Shown: positions 24,471 to 33,999, counted from the first letter of the stretch. The stretch: DNA of 64,000 nucleotides from Plotosus lineatus (GCA_024760905.1 CM045729.1:6063663-6127662); one strand, 5' to 3'. A program made the numbers and translations. Notes: generated by a model not told the origin, from the sequence alone.

Positions 24471-24483
24471 AAGCGCATATAAC

Positions 24484-24792
24484 GGTTGGGAGTTCGAGTC
24501 GCACTCTCCACAAGGTTGTCACTGCCCCCCCCCCACTGTGTGCGGCTAACTGGGTTATCAAAGGCGGGCAATGTCTCTCACTGTCTATGGTGAGAAGCAT
24601 GTAAAAGAACCATTGCTGACTTTCGTAAAGAGTAGCTGCAAAGTCGGCAGCGTGTTTCTGTCCCTTGCTAAAAAAGGGTTGTGACAGGAAGGGCATCCGA
24701 CGTAAAAACCTCTGCCAAATCAAACGTGCGAATCAGATGATTCGCTGTGGCGACTCCCGAGTAAAAGGGAAAAAGCCGAAAGGAAGACAGAC
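24484..24792 (+). mobile_element. SINE, tail type I, head partly lost
   Basis: Begins at the B box (GGTTGGGAGTTCGAGTC), has the common body and the RTE tail ending 'gaaaaagccgaaaggaagac', then (AGAC)n and (AT)n. Confidence 0.88.
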
Positions 24793-24801
24793 AGACAGAC
24801 A

Positions 24802-24868
<67 letters not shown>
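24793..24868. repeat. (AGAC)n(AT)n microsatellite
   Basis: Grows directly out of the SINE 3' end; the same arrangement occurs at 30397. Confidence 0.95.
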
Positions 24869-24871
<3 letters not shown>

Positions 24872-24920
24872 AAACAAAAATAAAAGGACAGGACAAAGAC
24901 TTTCTATTGAAACTCCATTT

Positions 24921-24975
24921 ATCCCTACAGATCTGTTTCGAGGGGTGGTGAAACCATCCTCTCTCTTCAGGTGAT
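24921..24975 (-). ncRNA. Hammerhead ribozyme-like motif, copy 2 (best helix II)
   Basis: Minus strand: ATCAC, CTGAAGA, helix II GAG-A-GG-A-TGG / loop TTTCA / CCA-C-CC-C-CTC, then GAAA, helix III CAG-AT-CTG, GTA. The helix I partner GGGAT has one mismatch. Same 55-base span as copies 1 and 3. Confidence 0.65.
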
Positions 24976-25148
24976 TATAGAAGAATGATTACAAAGTGCT
25001 GGGGGAGGTACTATGTCGGTGAACATGGCGTCCTCTAGATGGGGTGGTGTTCATTATGTATTCGGGGGCGGGTTTTTTTAAATATCGATACATACATTCT
25101 TGTGCATACATTAGTTTTTCTCATGCCCGTGGACTCATATATGTACAC

Positions 25149-25168
25149 ACATATATATATATATATGT

Positions 25169-25238
<70 letters not shown>
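25149..25238. repeat. Interrupted (AT)n/(AC)n microsatellite
   Basis: AT runs are broken by 'gtacacacac' and single C or A substitutions. Confidence 0.9.
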
Positions 25239-25243
<5 letters not shown>

Positions 25244-25454
25244 TATACGTTCACGTGCGTAAGCACATACACACACATACACAAGTATATATAATGTTTA
25301 GATACAGATTGATACAATCAAATACTTAGTGTACTTAAGGGGGTGTGTTGCATAATAATGATTTTTTCCTGTGTCGGCATGAAGTTACGAGTTCGTTTCT
25401 TTTATTTAATGAAGACAGTTCGGGTCTGTATATAATGAGGAACTTCTCCCGGAG

Positions 25455-25458
<4 letters not shown>

Positions 25459-25508
<50 letters not shown>
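25459..25508. repeat. (AT)n microsatellite
   Basis: About 24 AT units that join the body fragment to the third hammerhead-bearing end. Confidence 0.95.
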
Positions 25509-25511
<3 letters not shown>

Positions 25512-25617
25512 GACAGGACAAAGACTTTCTATTGAAACTTCATTTATTACTACACATCTGTTTCGAGGGGTGGTGTAACCATCCTATCTCTTCAGGTGAT
25601 TACAGAAGAATTCTTCA

Positions 25618-25620
<3 letters not shown>
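25507..25620 (-). mobile_element. Penelope-like element end fragment, copy 3
   Basis: Third copy of the 'ggacaggacaaagactttct' end, 625 bp from copy 2 in the same orientation. The pair could be the two pseudo-LTR copies of one short element. Confidence 0.5.
25546..25600 (-). ncRNA. Hammerhead ribozyme-like motif, copy 3
   Basis: Minus strand: ATCAC, CTGAAGA, helix II opening GAGATAGGATGG and closing CCACCCCTC, GAAA, CAGATGTG in place of CAGATCTG, GTA, then GTAAT (one mismatch in helix I). The core bases are intact; helix III is weakened. Confidence 0.55.

Positions 25621-25646
<26 letters not shown>
25619..25646. repeat. (CA)n microsatellite
   Basis: About 14 units, just before a TA-flanked transposon. 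Confidence 0.9.
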
Positions 25647-25650
<4 letters not shown>

Positions 25651-25911
25651 TATCGTATTCAACGCAATAAGTGCCCTGCTCCAATAAGCGCGCCCCCCCC
25701 CCCATGGTTTATATATATATATATATATATCTTACTTCTAATAACCGCCCATGTGTACTGGGAGCAAAATGCCAGATCAATTATACTGGATCAGTCTTTG
25801 TAACGGTAAAATGAGGTGTTCACTGCCTGTAAAAGTGAGTTTACACAGTATGTCAAGACTACCTGCCACTGGGGAATGTGTATAATGTTTATCATTAACA
25901 ACATATTAGTG

Positions 25912-26212
25912 GGGCCGGTGGTGTAGTGGGTAGGGTGCTGCGCTCGTGATCGGGAGGTTATGAGTTCAAATCCCACTGAGACTCTCACTGTGCTAAGACC
26001 CCTGGGCAAGGTCTTAACCACCAGTGTGCCTCTGTTCATCCAGCAGTATAAATGGGTACCAGTAAAAATATACTGGGAAGGTAACCTTCGATGGACTAGC
26101 GTCCCATCCAGGAGGAATTGAACTCCTAGTTGCGTCACGCTACAGAAACCGGGGATAAGCACCGGCCTGATGAGCCGCTATGGTTTGGGTGTAAAATGCC
26201 CATGGACTTTAC
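25912..26212 (+). mobile_element. tRNA-derived SINE, 'gtggggccggtggtgtagtg' family, copy 1
   Basis: A box GTGGTGTAGTGGG, B box GAGTTCAAATCCC, then 'cctgggcaaggtcttaacca', 'gatggactagcgtcccatcc' and 'ataagcaccggcctgatgag'. It is flanked by imperfect 'taacaacatat' and 'taacaacacat' duplications. Second copy at 40500-40828. Confidence 0.85.
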
Positions 26213-26289
26213 CATAACAACACATTTGATTGTTCCACCGTGCTTTAAAAAACAGGAAAATATTTTGCTGTGTTCTCTTGGTAAATGTA

Positions 26290-26423
26290 CAACAACCAAT
26301 GAACCATTAGAAACTGCTACAACAAAACTATGGAATGCTCTGAATGAATGGAGTGATAAGCCAGATATGGACCTATCAGGAAGTGATGATGAGGATTTTT
26401 CACCTGATTCTCCTGCTCACTAA
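26290..26423 (+). pseudogene. Acidic C-terminal transposase-like fragment, copy 2
   Basis: Reads TTNEPLETATTKLWNALNEW, then SDKPDMDLSGSDDEDFSPDSPAH-stop. Nearly the same peptide as 23065-23205, with frame conserved across both. No catalytic region remains. Confidence 0.5.
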
Positions 26424-26849
26424 CTTCATACATTTAAAGACGTTCCTGGCCATATGCTTTTGTTTATGTTCGTGTTAATTGGTTCAATGTGCTAAAGTTA
26501 ACATTCAAGTTGATTGCCTCATTTTACTTGGGAAAATGTTTAAAGGAACAGCACCGGGAGAGAAGAGTAAGGTAAGAAAAAGTATTTTTTTTTAATTATG
26601 CTGTTTTCTGTTTTTTTTTCAGCCTTCATGTAAGTTGTTTGGTTGATACCAAAAAATGATTAACACAAATACCAGTAAAACCATTTTATTGTTCTGTTAT
26701 TATTCATGTTTTCCACCTCGATGCTAATAAGCACTTACCGTTCCACTGCACCGGTAACACTTTCATAGGCGCCCACCCACTACAATTTTTAAAGTGTCCT
26801 GGTCGCTTAACAAATCAAATACGATATATATGTATTTTATATATATATT

Positions 26850-27060
26850 TCTCACTCTCGCTCCCTCTCCACTCTCTCTCTCAGTCTGTGTCACACTCTC
26901 TCTCTCTCTCTCTCACCCCCACGCTCTCTCTCTCTCTCCCTCACAATATCTCCCTCTCTCTTTAAATATATTTATGTATCTTTTGCTCTCTCTCTCTCTC
27001 TCTCTCTCCCCCTCAATAACACACACACACACACACACACCCTCTTGCTCTCTGAATAAC
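26850..27060. repeat. (CT)-rich and (CA)n low-complexity tract
   Basis: Runs of CTCTCT broken by short unique words, and a (CA)n at 27013-27041. Confidence 0.9.
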
Positions 27061-27168
27061 CCCAGACAAGAGTTCCAGCATGGATTTAGAGCTTTACATA
27101 TTCACCAGCTTATTGCACGTGCTTTGAAAGACATGTTTTTTTCCCCACAAACACACACACATAAAGAC

Positions 27169-27206
27169 ACACACACACACACACACACACACAGCGAGAG
27201 AAAGAG

Positions 27207-27260
<54 letters not shown>
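27169..27260. repeat. (CA)n then (GA)n microsatellite
   Basis: About 12 CA units, then about 25 GA units. Confidence 0.95.
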
Positions 27261-27266
<6 letters not shown>

Positions 27267-27369
27267 ATGCCACAAGAAGCTTAAAAGCAGAACTGCATGA
27301 CTATATTCTATCGGTAAACGTATACAATTTATCAATTGTCTTTGTTTTAATTTAACTGTAAACATTATT

Positions 27370-27600
27370 CTGATATCTGATTATTGAGCATATTATCACA
27401 GTGAATTTCAAAACAAATAAATAAAAATCAAATAAATACATCACACTGAGATATAACCATTTGTTGTAAAATCAAAGTGTGATATTCAAATATGCACATA
27501 AATAATGAGGCTTTGCATCATTTGTGTATTTTACTGCATGCACATTTTCTACATTTTCAACGGGTTACTTTCCTTTCTCATTCAGATATCAGCAAAAAAA
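27370..27600. repeat. Unclassified dispersed or duplicated sequence, copy 2
   Basis: Shares ordered blocks with 19440-19690 ('ccatttgttgtaaaatc', 'ttttactgcatg', 'atcagcaaaaa'). It diverges by many small indels. Confidence 0.6.
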
Positions 27601-27744
27601 CATTTTCTGGTTTAGCATGCGGCAAAAATAATTTTAAAATAAAAATTAATTAATTAAAAGAACAAAGCAGACTGATTTTTGGGGTCGAGATAAAGATGAA
27701 GTCTGAACTGTGCAGAAAAAACATTTTGTCTCATGCTGGCGCGC

Positions 27745-28145
27745 ATGAGAGAAACAGAAAGAGAGACAGAGAGAGACAGATTAAGAGCATAAAAGAGACA
27801 GGGAGAGTAAGAGAGGGACACACATGAAGAGAAACAGAGACAGAGCAAAATAGAGTTTGCAAGAACAAATGAAAGGAGGGAGAGAACAAAAGAGAGAAAG
27901 ACAGACAAATAGACAGACAGAGAGCACCAAAGAGACAGAGATAGGGACAGCAAGATAGAGACAACATGCAAAAGAGATTGTGAGAAAGAGGGACACACGT
28001 AGAAAAAAAGAAACAGAGAGTGCAAGAGCAAATGAGGGGAAGTGAGAGCGAGAGAGAGAGAGAAACAGACAGTCAAAAAAGGCAGAAAAAGACAAAGAGA
28101 GCAAGAAAAAATGAGGGAGAGACAAAGAATGGAAAGACAAAAAAC
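27745..28145. repeat. Purine-rich degenerate 'gagagacagagag' tract
   Basis: About 400 bp of AG-rich sequence with C interruptions. Long minus-strand Leu/Ser/Phe frames come from the repeat. Confidence 0.88.
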
Positions 28146-28194
28146 AAACCAACAAAAAAAACCCCCACACTTTAAATTGAACCTCCTGAAACTA

Positions 28195-28425
28195 TATTCC
28201 GGTGGGGGTGGGGGGGGGGGCAGCCATGACCTCATGGGAAGAGAAGCAGCTTTGGGACTGAAAGGTTGCTGGTACAATTCCAGAACAAACAGGCAAAATG
28301 TGTGGCGGTGGGGGCGTGAGCTGCACCTTCCACCTTCACCCTTCACCTTGACTTTCATGGCTGAAGTGCCCTTGATCAAGGCACTAACTGCTGACCTTGC
28401 TCTGACCTTGACAATAAAAATCAAA
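28195..28425 (+). mobile_element. tRNA-derived SINE, 'gaagtgcccttgatcaaggc' family, copy 1
   Basis: A degenerate tRNA-like head ('gacctcatgggaagagaagc', 'ggttgctggtacaattcc') is followed by 'atggctgaagtgcccttg' and 'aaggcactaactgctgacc'. The second copy is at 46034-46330. It looks like the Mermaid/V-SINE kind described in catfish and other fish, by memory only. Confidence 0.65.
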
Positions 28426-28550
28426 CCCCTGCCAAGCAAACTGTGCATGGGTGTGGTCAGGAGATTGTTTTTACAGGCAAACAAACCAACACCAGTGATT
28501 ACAAGACCTCAACCAAAACTGCAAGATCAGCAGAGCTAATAAAATTCTAC

Positions 28551-28552
<2 letters not shown>

Positions 28553-28628
<76 letters not shown>
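28553..28628. repeat. (AT)n(GT)n microsatellite
   Basis: About 27 AT units followed by GT units. Further GT (28700-28726) and CA (28885-28920) runs lie between here and the next exon. Confidence 0.95.
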
Positions 28629-28696
28629 ATCTTTATGATCTTGATGATGAGCACATTAAACGACAGGTGAAAGACTTGCAGGAAGAAGGCAAGGAA

Positions 28697-28729
<33 letters not shown>

Positions 28730-28883
28730 GGGGTCACATGGTTTTTGAAGATGATTCTTGTTTCCATGTCAACAATACTGCAGGACAATATTCTTCAACA
28801 GCCAGACTCTGAGTGTACTAAACTGGGTGTAAATGTGTGCATGTGTGAGAGTATGCTGTGAGTTTTGTAACAGCCGACACACA

Positions 28884-28921
<38 letters not shown>

Positions 28922-29019
28922 ACAATGAGTGAAATATATACACTGTCCAGATAAATGCATTATTAATGCTTTGGAGTCTTAGTGGAAGGAACAGAGACGC
29001 TGAGCAGTGTTTCTCTTAC

Positions 29020-29098
29020 CGATGGCCGTTTCTGGCATGGCGAACAGCGTCTTCTCCGTGGCCACACGAAAATGCCCGTGCACTGAGAGCCCAATACC
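29020..29098 (-). CDS. hibch: hibch coding exon (catalytic Glu region), 79 nt
   Basis: Translates as [20 protein letters not shown] followed by MPETAI and the first base of a glycine codon. It continues in frame from the MGG end of the exon at 48096-48148, giving the MGGGIGLS loop of the crotonase fold. The acceptor is a C-rich tract ending CAG (29099-29100); the donor is GTAAGA (29019 down). The Glu of MPETAIG corresponds to the catalytic glutamate of mammalian HIBCH, and its partner aspartate (in FPD) would be in the next exon, which is outside the window. The enzyme hydrolyses 3-hydroxyisobutyryl-CoA in mitochondrial valine breakdown. The preceding intron is 18,997 bp. Confidence 0.93.
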
Positions 29099-29399
29099 CT
29101 GGGGAGGGGGAGCAGAAAGAGTGAGAGCCAGAGAGAGAGAATCAATAAGAGAGTTGGGGCGGATGCAGAGCAAGCAGACAGAGATGGAAGTACAATCGGA
29201 GCCGCAGTGCAGGACTGGAGACAAAATCATAAATATTATCAAAACCAATAAAAATGTCTGTCTGAGTGTTAAAGTGTAATACTTAATAATAAAAAAGTAT
29301 GAGCTCTGTGCCATGAAATGACATCAATATTTTTGGTTCAGTCATAGAGGTAGAGGGGTGGGTATTTTTTTTAAATAATAATAATCATAATCCATAATC

Positions 29400-29702
29400 A
29401 TAACAATAGACCAGGCTCCCGAATGGTGCATGAACAAAATGCTTGACTATTAACCCAGAGATCGTGATGGCATGCGCTCACTTTCTAGTCACTCACAGCG
29501 ATGGCAGCCAATCATGGGCATCTGTGAGCTCATTCTTATGAGGGGGTGGGTTGCGCTTTCCCTCCGAGTGTGTCAGACCGCAACCAAAAATGCTCTGCAG
29601 TACAAAAAGAGCTGGGTAACTTGCATTGCATGTCAAGGAGGGAGCGTGTGCATGCCTTCCTCCCTTCCCGGTTGGTGGTGGTCGCGTGATAGGGAAAGTA
29701 AT
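29400..29702 (+). mobile_element. Degenerate SINE-like sequence ('caggctcccgaatggtgca' type)
   Basis: 'ccaggctcccgaatggtgc' and 'cagagatcgtgatggcatgc' resemble the head of a common fish tRNA-SINE (gctcccgagtggcgca...gagatcgtgagttcg). The body to 29700 is not repeated elsewhere in the window. Confidence 0.45.
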
Positions 29703-30047
29703 ACAGTAGGCCCTCGATATTCACGGGGGTTTGGTTCCGGCCCCTCCCGCGAATGAAGCTACTTGCTACTTCCTATTATCATGGAATGAATCCACGAGTT
29801 CTGTACCCGGAAGTAAAACCCCATGTATCATATTACATGCGCAAATGATCAACCGGAAGTAAAATACTATGTATCTATTACATGCGCTAAAATATGCTTC
29901 TTAAACATGTTCTATAGACAGTCTTACTCATTAATACAGTATTAATGTAATAAAATATAGTCATGATTAAGAAAAACCTTTTCATTTTGAACTGTGATAT
30001 TTATTAATAAAATTTATAAACATTTTATATATATATATATATATATC

Positions 30048-30397
30048 GGGGCAGTGGTGGTCTAGTGGTATAGGGCGCTGGATCGTTGATCCAAAGGTTG
30101 GGGGTTCGAGTCCCACTCTCCACAAGGTTGTCACTGTCCCCCCCCAGTGCGGCTAACTGGGTTATCAAAGGTGGGCCATGTCTCTCACTGTCTATGATGA
30201 GAGGCATGTAAAAGAACCATTGCTGACATTCGTAAAGAGTAGCTGCAAAGCCGTCAGCGTGTTTCTGTCCCATGCTAAAAGGGTTGTGACAGGAAGGGCA
30301 TCCGACGTAAAAACCTCTGCCAAATGAAATGTGCGAATCAGATAATTCGCTGTGGCGACTCCCGAGTAAAAAAAGGGAAAAAGCCAAAAGGAAGACA
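30048..30397 (+). mobile_element. tRNA-derived SINE, tail type I, full length
   Basis: A box TGGTCTAGTGG, B box GGTTCGAGTCC, complete body and RTE tail ending 'gccaaaaggaagac'. (AT)n flanks both sides (30022-30046 and 30397-30461). Confidence 0.92.
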
Positions 30398-30402
30398 ATA
30401 TA

Positions 30403-30474
<72 letters not shown>

Positions 30475-30475
30475 T
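30397..30475. repeat. (AT)n(AC)n microsatellite at SINE end
   Basis: About 30 AT units, then CA units, starting right at the SINE 3' end. Confidence 0.95.
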
Positions 30476-30485
30476 ACAGTATGTA

Positions 30486-31090
30486 TAATATATTATCCAG
30501 TTAAGCTCTATGATGCCACTCAAACGCCAGCTAAGTGCCGTCTCTTCTGAAGACAGTTTCCTCTGAAATGCCTGAAGATAATCATCTGAACTGTTGTAAA
30601 GCTGTAGTATTAAAGTCTTTTTCAATTATTATTCCAGTACAGTGCCGAAGTTAATGTTCAGAATGTTTAGAAGCCACGTTGCAGCTCAGCCACGCCCCTC
30701 AGCCAGAGCAGAGAGTTAGAGAACACAGCTGTCAAAATCAAAGTCCCCCCAAACCAGACCATAACAAAAAGAACATAAAATAACATGAAATGTAATAAAT
30801 TGGATAAACAAAACAAAAAGATAAACATGCTACACCACAGGACATAAAATCACACACACAAATATTCTAAACATTAACTTGGGTACTGTACTGGAGTAAT
30901 GATTTAAAAAGACTTTAATGCTACAGTGCTTTCAGAAGATTATGTCTCTTCAGGCACTTCAGAGGAAACTGTCGTTTCTTCAGGAGAAAGTCTTATTTCT
31001 TCAGAAGAGACATCCAACGTCATTACCTTTTCTAGCGCTTAGCCAGAGAAGACGCACAGCATTTGAGTGGCATAACACAACTTAACTGGT
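30486..31090. repeat. Imperfect long inverted repeat (arms about 180-210 bp)
   Basis: The left arm (30490-30665) has 'ccagttaagctctatgatgc', 'cagtttcctctgaaatgcc', 'attaaagtctttttcaatta' and 'ccagtacagtgccgaagtta'. The reverse complement of 30880-31090 gives 'ccagttaagttgtgttatgc', 'cagtttcctctgaagtgcc', 'attaaagtctttttaaatca' and 'ccagtacagtacccaagtta' in the same order. The spacer is about 215 bp. Confidence 0.85.
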
Positions 31091-31337
31091 AATTAAAATA
31101 CACTAAAAAAAAGAGGCTCATTGAAAACTTGTGCGCAAATGAGAAAAAAGGGGCGTTACATCATCTCAACCAATCAGCAGGAAGGAGGACAGCCGAATTT
31201 GAGTGACGTGTCAGTTGCTTGGCAGTCCGCGAATACTCAAACCGTGAATTCAAAACCATGAATAGTCAAGGGCCTACTGTACTTCATGGATGGGAATTGG
31301 ATATTATTAAATTAGGGAGAAAACCCAAAACGACCAT

Positions 31338-31690
31338 TTTATTCATTCATTCATTTTCTGTAACTGCTTAATCCTAATTAGGGTCGCGGGGAGGCTGGCA
31401 CCCATCCCAGCCGACTCTGGGCGAGGGCAGAGTACACCTTGAAAAGCTTGCCAGGCCATCGCAAGGCGGAAACACGCTGGCAGCTATGTCGCTACTCTTG
31501 TCAAAAGTCAGCAATGGTTCTTTTGAACCTCACACCTTAGACAGTGAGAGACATGGCTGACATTTGATAACGCAGTTAGCTGCACGGGAGGGGGGGGGGG
31601 GGGGGCAGCAGTGACAACCATTGATAGTGGGGCTTGAACCCCCAACCTTAGGGTCAGTGATCCAGCACCTTTACCACCACTGCTCCCAAC
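31338..31690 (-). mobile_element. tRNA-derived SINE, tail type II
   Basis: The reverse complement carries the head 'gagcagtggtggtaaaggtg', B-box-like 'gggttcaagcccc', the common body and the tail to 'aatgaatgaatgaataaaat'. A long poly-C lies in the spot where other copies have 7-9 C. Confidence 0.88.
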
Positions 31691-31714
31691 TACTTCATAA
31701 AATACCAACATGGA

Positions 31715-31975
31715 ACAATCATAGCACGTTTGAAAACTCCAGCATACAGCAAATAAATGTCCAGAAACCTAATGTACAGTTTGCCAATGTGACCTTGAAA
31801 AGTAGGTCAAGGTGGCTTACACAAAAACTCATCATAGCACTCATAGTAGTGAACAGGCAAACCAAGTTTGAAATTCCTGGCTTCGGTATGCAGCAAGTAA
31901 ATATCCGGAAACTAAAGTGTGATGGACAGACAGATGGACGGACGAAAGCTATTCCAATAGAGCTCCTGCCACTTC
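31715..31975. repeat. Dispersed 'tgaccttgaaaagtaggtca' repeat, single diverged unit pair
   Basis: Two near-parallel halves ('cagcatacagcaaataaatgtccagaaac' type wording at 31741 and 31889) and the word TGACCTTGAAAAGTAGGTCA. The word type is shared with the tandem array at 35180-35660. Confidence 0.5.
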
Positions 31976-31989
31976 TACTACTATTAATA

Positions 31990-32590
31990 TTAATAACCAC
32001 AACAACAACCAGACGTGCTTAATGTGCAGAACAAGAAAAATATAAATAAACAAATATTCACACATTCAAGAAGACTAGAGATATCCAACAGAAACAATAA
32101 AGTTTATTTATTAATTTACTCACAAATGTAGATGAATAACAAAGAATCTGCCGCGCATGTTGTAAGCTAACTGCTAATTCAGTTAAGAAATATTCTTTCT
32201 GTTTGATATTGCTTTAGTAAGTGTTGTACGAATAAACTGAAATAAAATAAAACTGATTCAAATAAAAATGGATTTAGTCAAGTGTTCTTGATATAAAATG
32301 TCCTCAGTGCCACCTGACGCTGGTGAAAGGTCACTGAAAACAACAAGCCCAAGTGAGAGAACCATGGAGAACTTTATGCTAAGCTAAAAGCAACATGGCA
32401 CTTCAGTTCAGTACTTGACGTGAACAACACACTTTTGTTTTTACTTCTCAAAATTGTCTAAAAAAATATTAAAGCTATTTGAATTTGTTTTTTTTAAATA
32501 AATGCAGTGTGTTCGGGAACAATAACAGTTATTCCCTTTCGCACACATATGCACTCAAACTCAGGGAAGAACTGTTAATTATTATTTAAC
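31990..32590. other. Non-coding, nothing recognised
   Basis: AT-rich unique-looking sequence. Confidence 0.45.
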
Positions 32591-32592
32591 TA

Positions 32593-33095
32593 CAGTGGCA
32601 CCTTGACTTAAGAGTGTCTTTAATAACAAATTTTCCAGGATACGAGTTTCGATCCAACAAAAATCTGCCCCATCCAACCAGCCAAATTTTGATTTATGAG
32701 CTCTGCTGGGGAAATGGCTTTTCCGGGCCGATTTGCCTTGTATTCTCCCGTGTGCATTCCTCCGCACTCTGAGAATATCTTTTGCAGTGCTTTTCAATAA
32801 TTTTCTGTGATGCCCCCTGAAGAAAGAAAACACCCAACATTTCATGCCCCCCCCCCCCCCCCCAGCACCCCACACGTGAGAATAAACAGTGTTTACTGCC
32901 CTTAATATCGTTTACTCGGTGCTTTCTCCCTACACCATAGAGAACACAGTTAGAGCGCCACTGCCACCTACTGTAGTGGATGTGAAATTATACTTAATTC
33001 TATTACAGTATGGCAAAAAAAAACATGCTCCCCAGGGTCATACATAACAATGGTCCCCAAGTGGGGTGCGCCCCACTATTTGAGAAGACCTGGCC
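32593..33095. mobile_element. Composite: 'CAGTGGCACCTTGACTTA' Tigger-like end plus hAT MITE
   Basis: TA (32591-32592) precedes CAGTGGCACCTTGACTTAAG. After about 190 bp the sequence enters a hAT-type MITE ('cagtgcttttcaataatttt' at about 32785, right end 'ccccactatttgagaagacc'). The same junction, in reverse, occurs at 42603-42942, so the composite was mobile or duplicated as a unit. Confidence 0.7.
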
Positions 33096-33336
33096 TTGTG
33101 GGAACTCTCTACGAGCCTTTCCTCGCTGCCATTCATAGCACAAAATTCTCCTTCTGTTCTGCACCACCTCATGCCTGCCCACGTGACCTCTTCACACCCA
33201 CGTAACATCATCACTGCAGTCGATGATCGGAAGTTTTAGTTGACTTCATTCTTGTTTTATTATTATTTATTATTAATTATTATTACTGTCAATGTACACG
33301 TATTATGATTATCATTATCATCATCATCGTCGTCTT

Positions 33337-33600
33337 CCACTAAGTCCAGGGTCGGGTCGCGGGGGCAGCAACCTAAGCAAAGAGGTCCAGAAGTCCCTCT
33401 CCCCAGCCACTTCCTCCAACTCTCCCGGGGGGGACACCGAGGCGGTCCCAGACAAGCCAAGAGACATAGTCCCTCCAGCGTGTTCTAGGTCGACCCTGGG
33501 GTATCTTCCCGGTTGGACATGCCCGAAATACCACACCAGGGAGGCGTCCAGGAGGAATTCTGACCAGATATTTGACCTGACCTGAGATATTTGACCAGTA
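33337..33600 (-). mobile_element. Unclassified LINE 3' end fragment
   Basis: The minus strand encodes SLVWYFGHVQPGRYPRVDLE, then ELEEVAGERDFWTSLLRLLP-PRPDPG. This is the C-terminus of a fish LINE whose plus-strand relative is at 56245-56580. Protein C-termini of the type 'W..H..R.GR.PR.' are shared by several LINE clades, so I do not name one. Confidence 0.65.
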
Positions 33601-33607
33601 TTATGAT

Positions 33608-33952
33608 TCACTTCACTTAACTTATCCCCTAACATCTGAGGATGTCGTTGGGGCACCTTCATAGCGAGACTTGGGCTGATTTGGCCTGGCGGAGCCCATC
33701 CCTCTCCAGGTCATAGAAACATGCTGACGGCTTTGCAGCCTACTCTTTACGAAAGTCAGCAATGGTTCTTTTACATGCCTCTCACCATAGACAGTGAGAG
33801 ACATGGCTTGCCTTTGATAATCCAATTAGCTGCACTGGGGGGGGGGGGGGGGGGGGCGGGGGGGGGGGGCAGGGACAACCTTGTGGGGACTCGAACCCCC
33901 AACCTTAGGATCAGCGATCCTGCGCCCTAACCACTAGACCACCACTGCCCCA
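33608..33952 (-). mobile_element. tRNA-derived SINE, tail type III ('aagtgaagtgaa')
   Basis: The reverse complement has the head 'ggggcagtggtggtctagtg', the B-box-like 'gggttcgagtcc', the common body to 'gccgtcagcatgtttct', then a different tail: 'atgacctggagagggatggg', 'aaatcagcccaagtctcgc' and 'gggataagttaagtgaagtg'. A G-rich run (33837-33870) replaces the usual C run. Confidence 0.88.
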
Positions 33953-33999
33953 GTATTATGATTATAAAATATTTATTATTTTTACATGTTTATCTTTAA

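Larger units (their letters stand above)
22860..24475 (+). mobile_element. pogo-like transposon, 'ataagcgc' family, copy 1, with nested elements
   Basis: The blocks 'taataaccgcccatgtgtac', 'aacaacacatttgatcgttc' and 'aagcacccacccac' match the better-ended copy at 25653-26824. A hAT MITE (23320-23850) and a tRNA-SINE (24207-24470) lie inside. The left terminus is obscured by poly-C and poly-T. Confidence 0.6.
24876..25458 (-). mobile_element. Penelope-like element body fragment, copy 2
   Basis: The low-coordinate end shares 'ggacaggacaaagactttct' with copies 1 and 3 and contains a hammerhead-like motif. The remainder (24993-25135 and 25320-25458) is single-copy here, with long (AT)n in between. 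No reading frame for reverse transcriptase or GIY-YIG nuclease is seen. Confidence 0.5.
25653..26824 (+). mobile_element. pogo-like transposon, 'ataagcgc' family, copy 2
   Basis: Left end TCGTATTCAACGCAATAAG follows TA (25651-25652). The right end from the other strand is TCGTATTTGATTTGTTAAGC, before TA (26825-26826). Subterminal 'aataagcgcgcccc' and 'aggcgcccacccac' are inverted relatives. A SINE (25912-26212) is nested inside. Confidence 0.7.
29704..31279. mobile_element. TA-flanked element, 'CAGTAGGCCCTCGATATTCACGG' family, with nested SINE
   Basis: Left end CAGTAGGCCCTCGATATTCA follows TA (29702-29703). The right end from the other strand is CAGTAGGCCCTTGACTATTC, before TA (31280-31281). 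It contains a SINE at 30048-30397, an (AT)n run and a long imperfect inverted repeat (30486-31090). No transposase frame is seen. Confidence 0.82.

Noticed and set aside
22322..25329. Ile/Tyr-repeat frames
   Set aside because: Translations of (AT)n microsatellites.
27654..28484. 276-codon minus-strand open frame
   Set aside because: Mostly Leu/Ser/Cys/Phe from a GA-rich repeat, running into a SINE.
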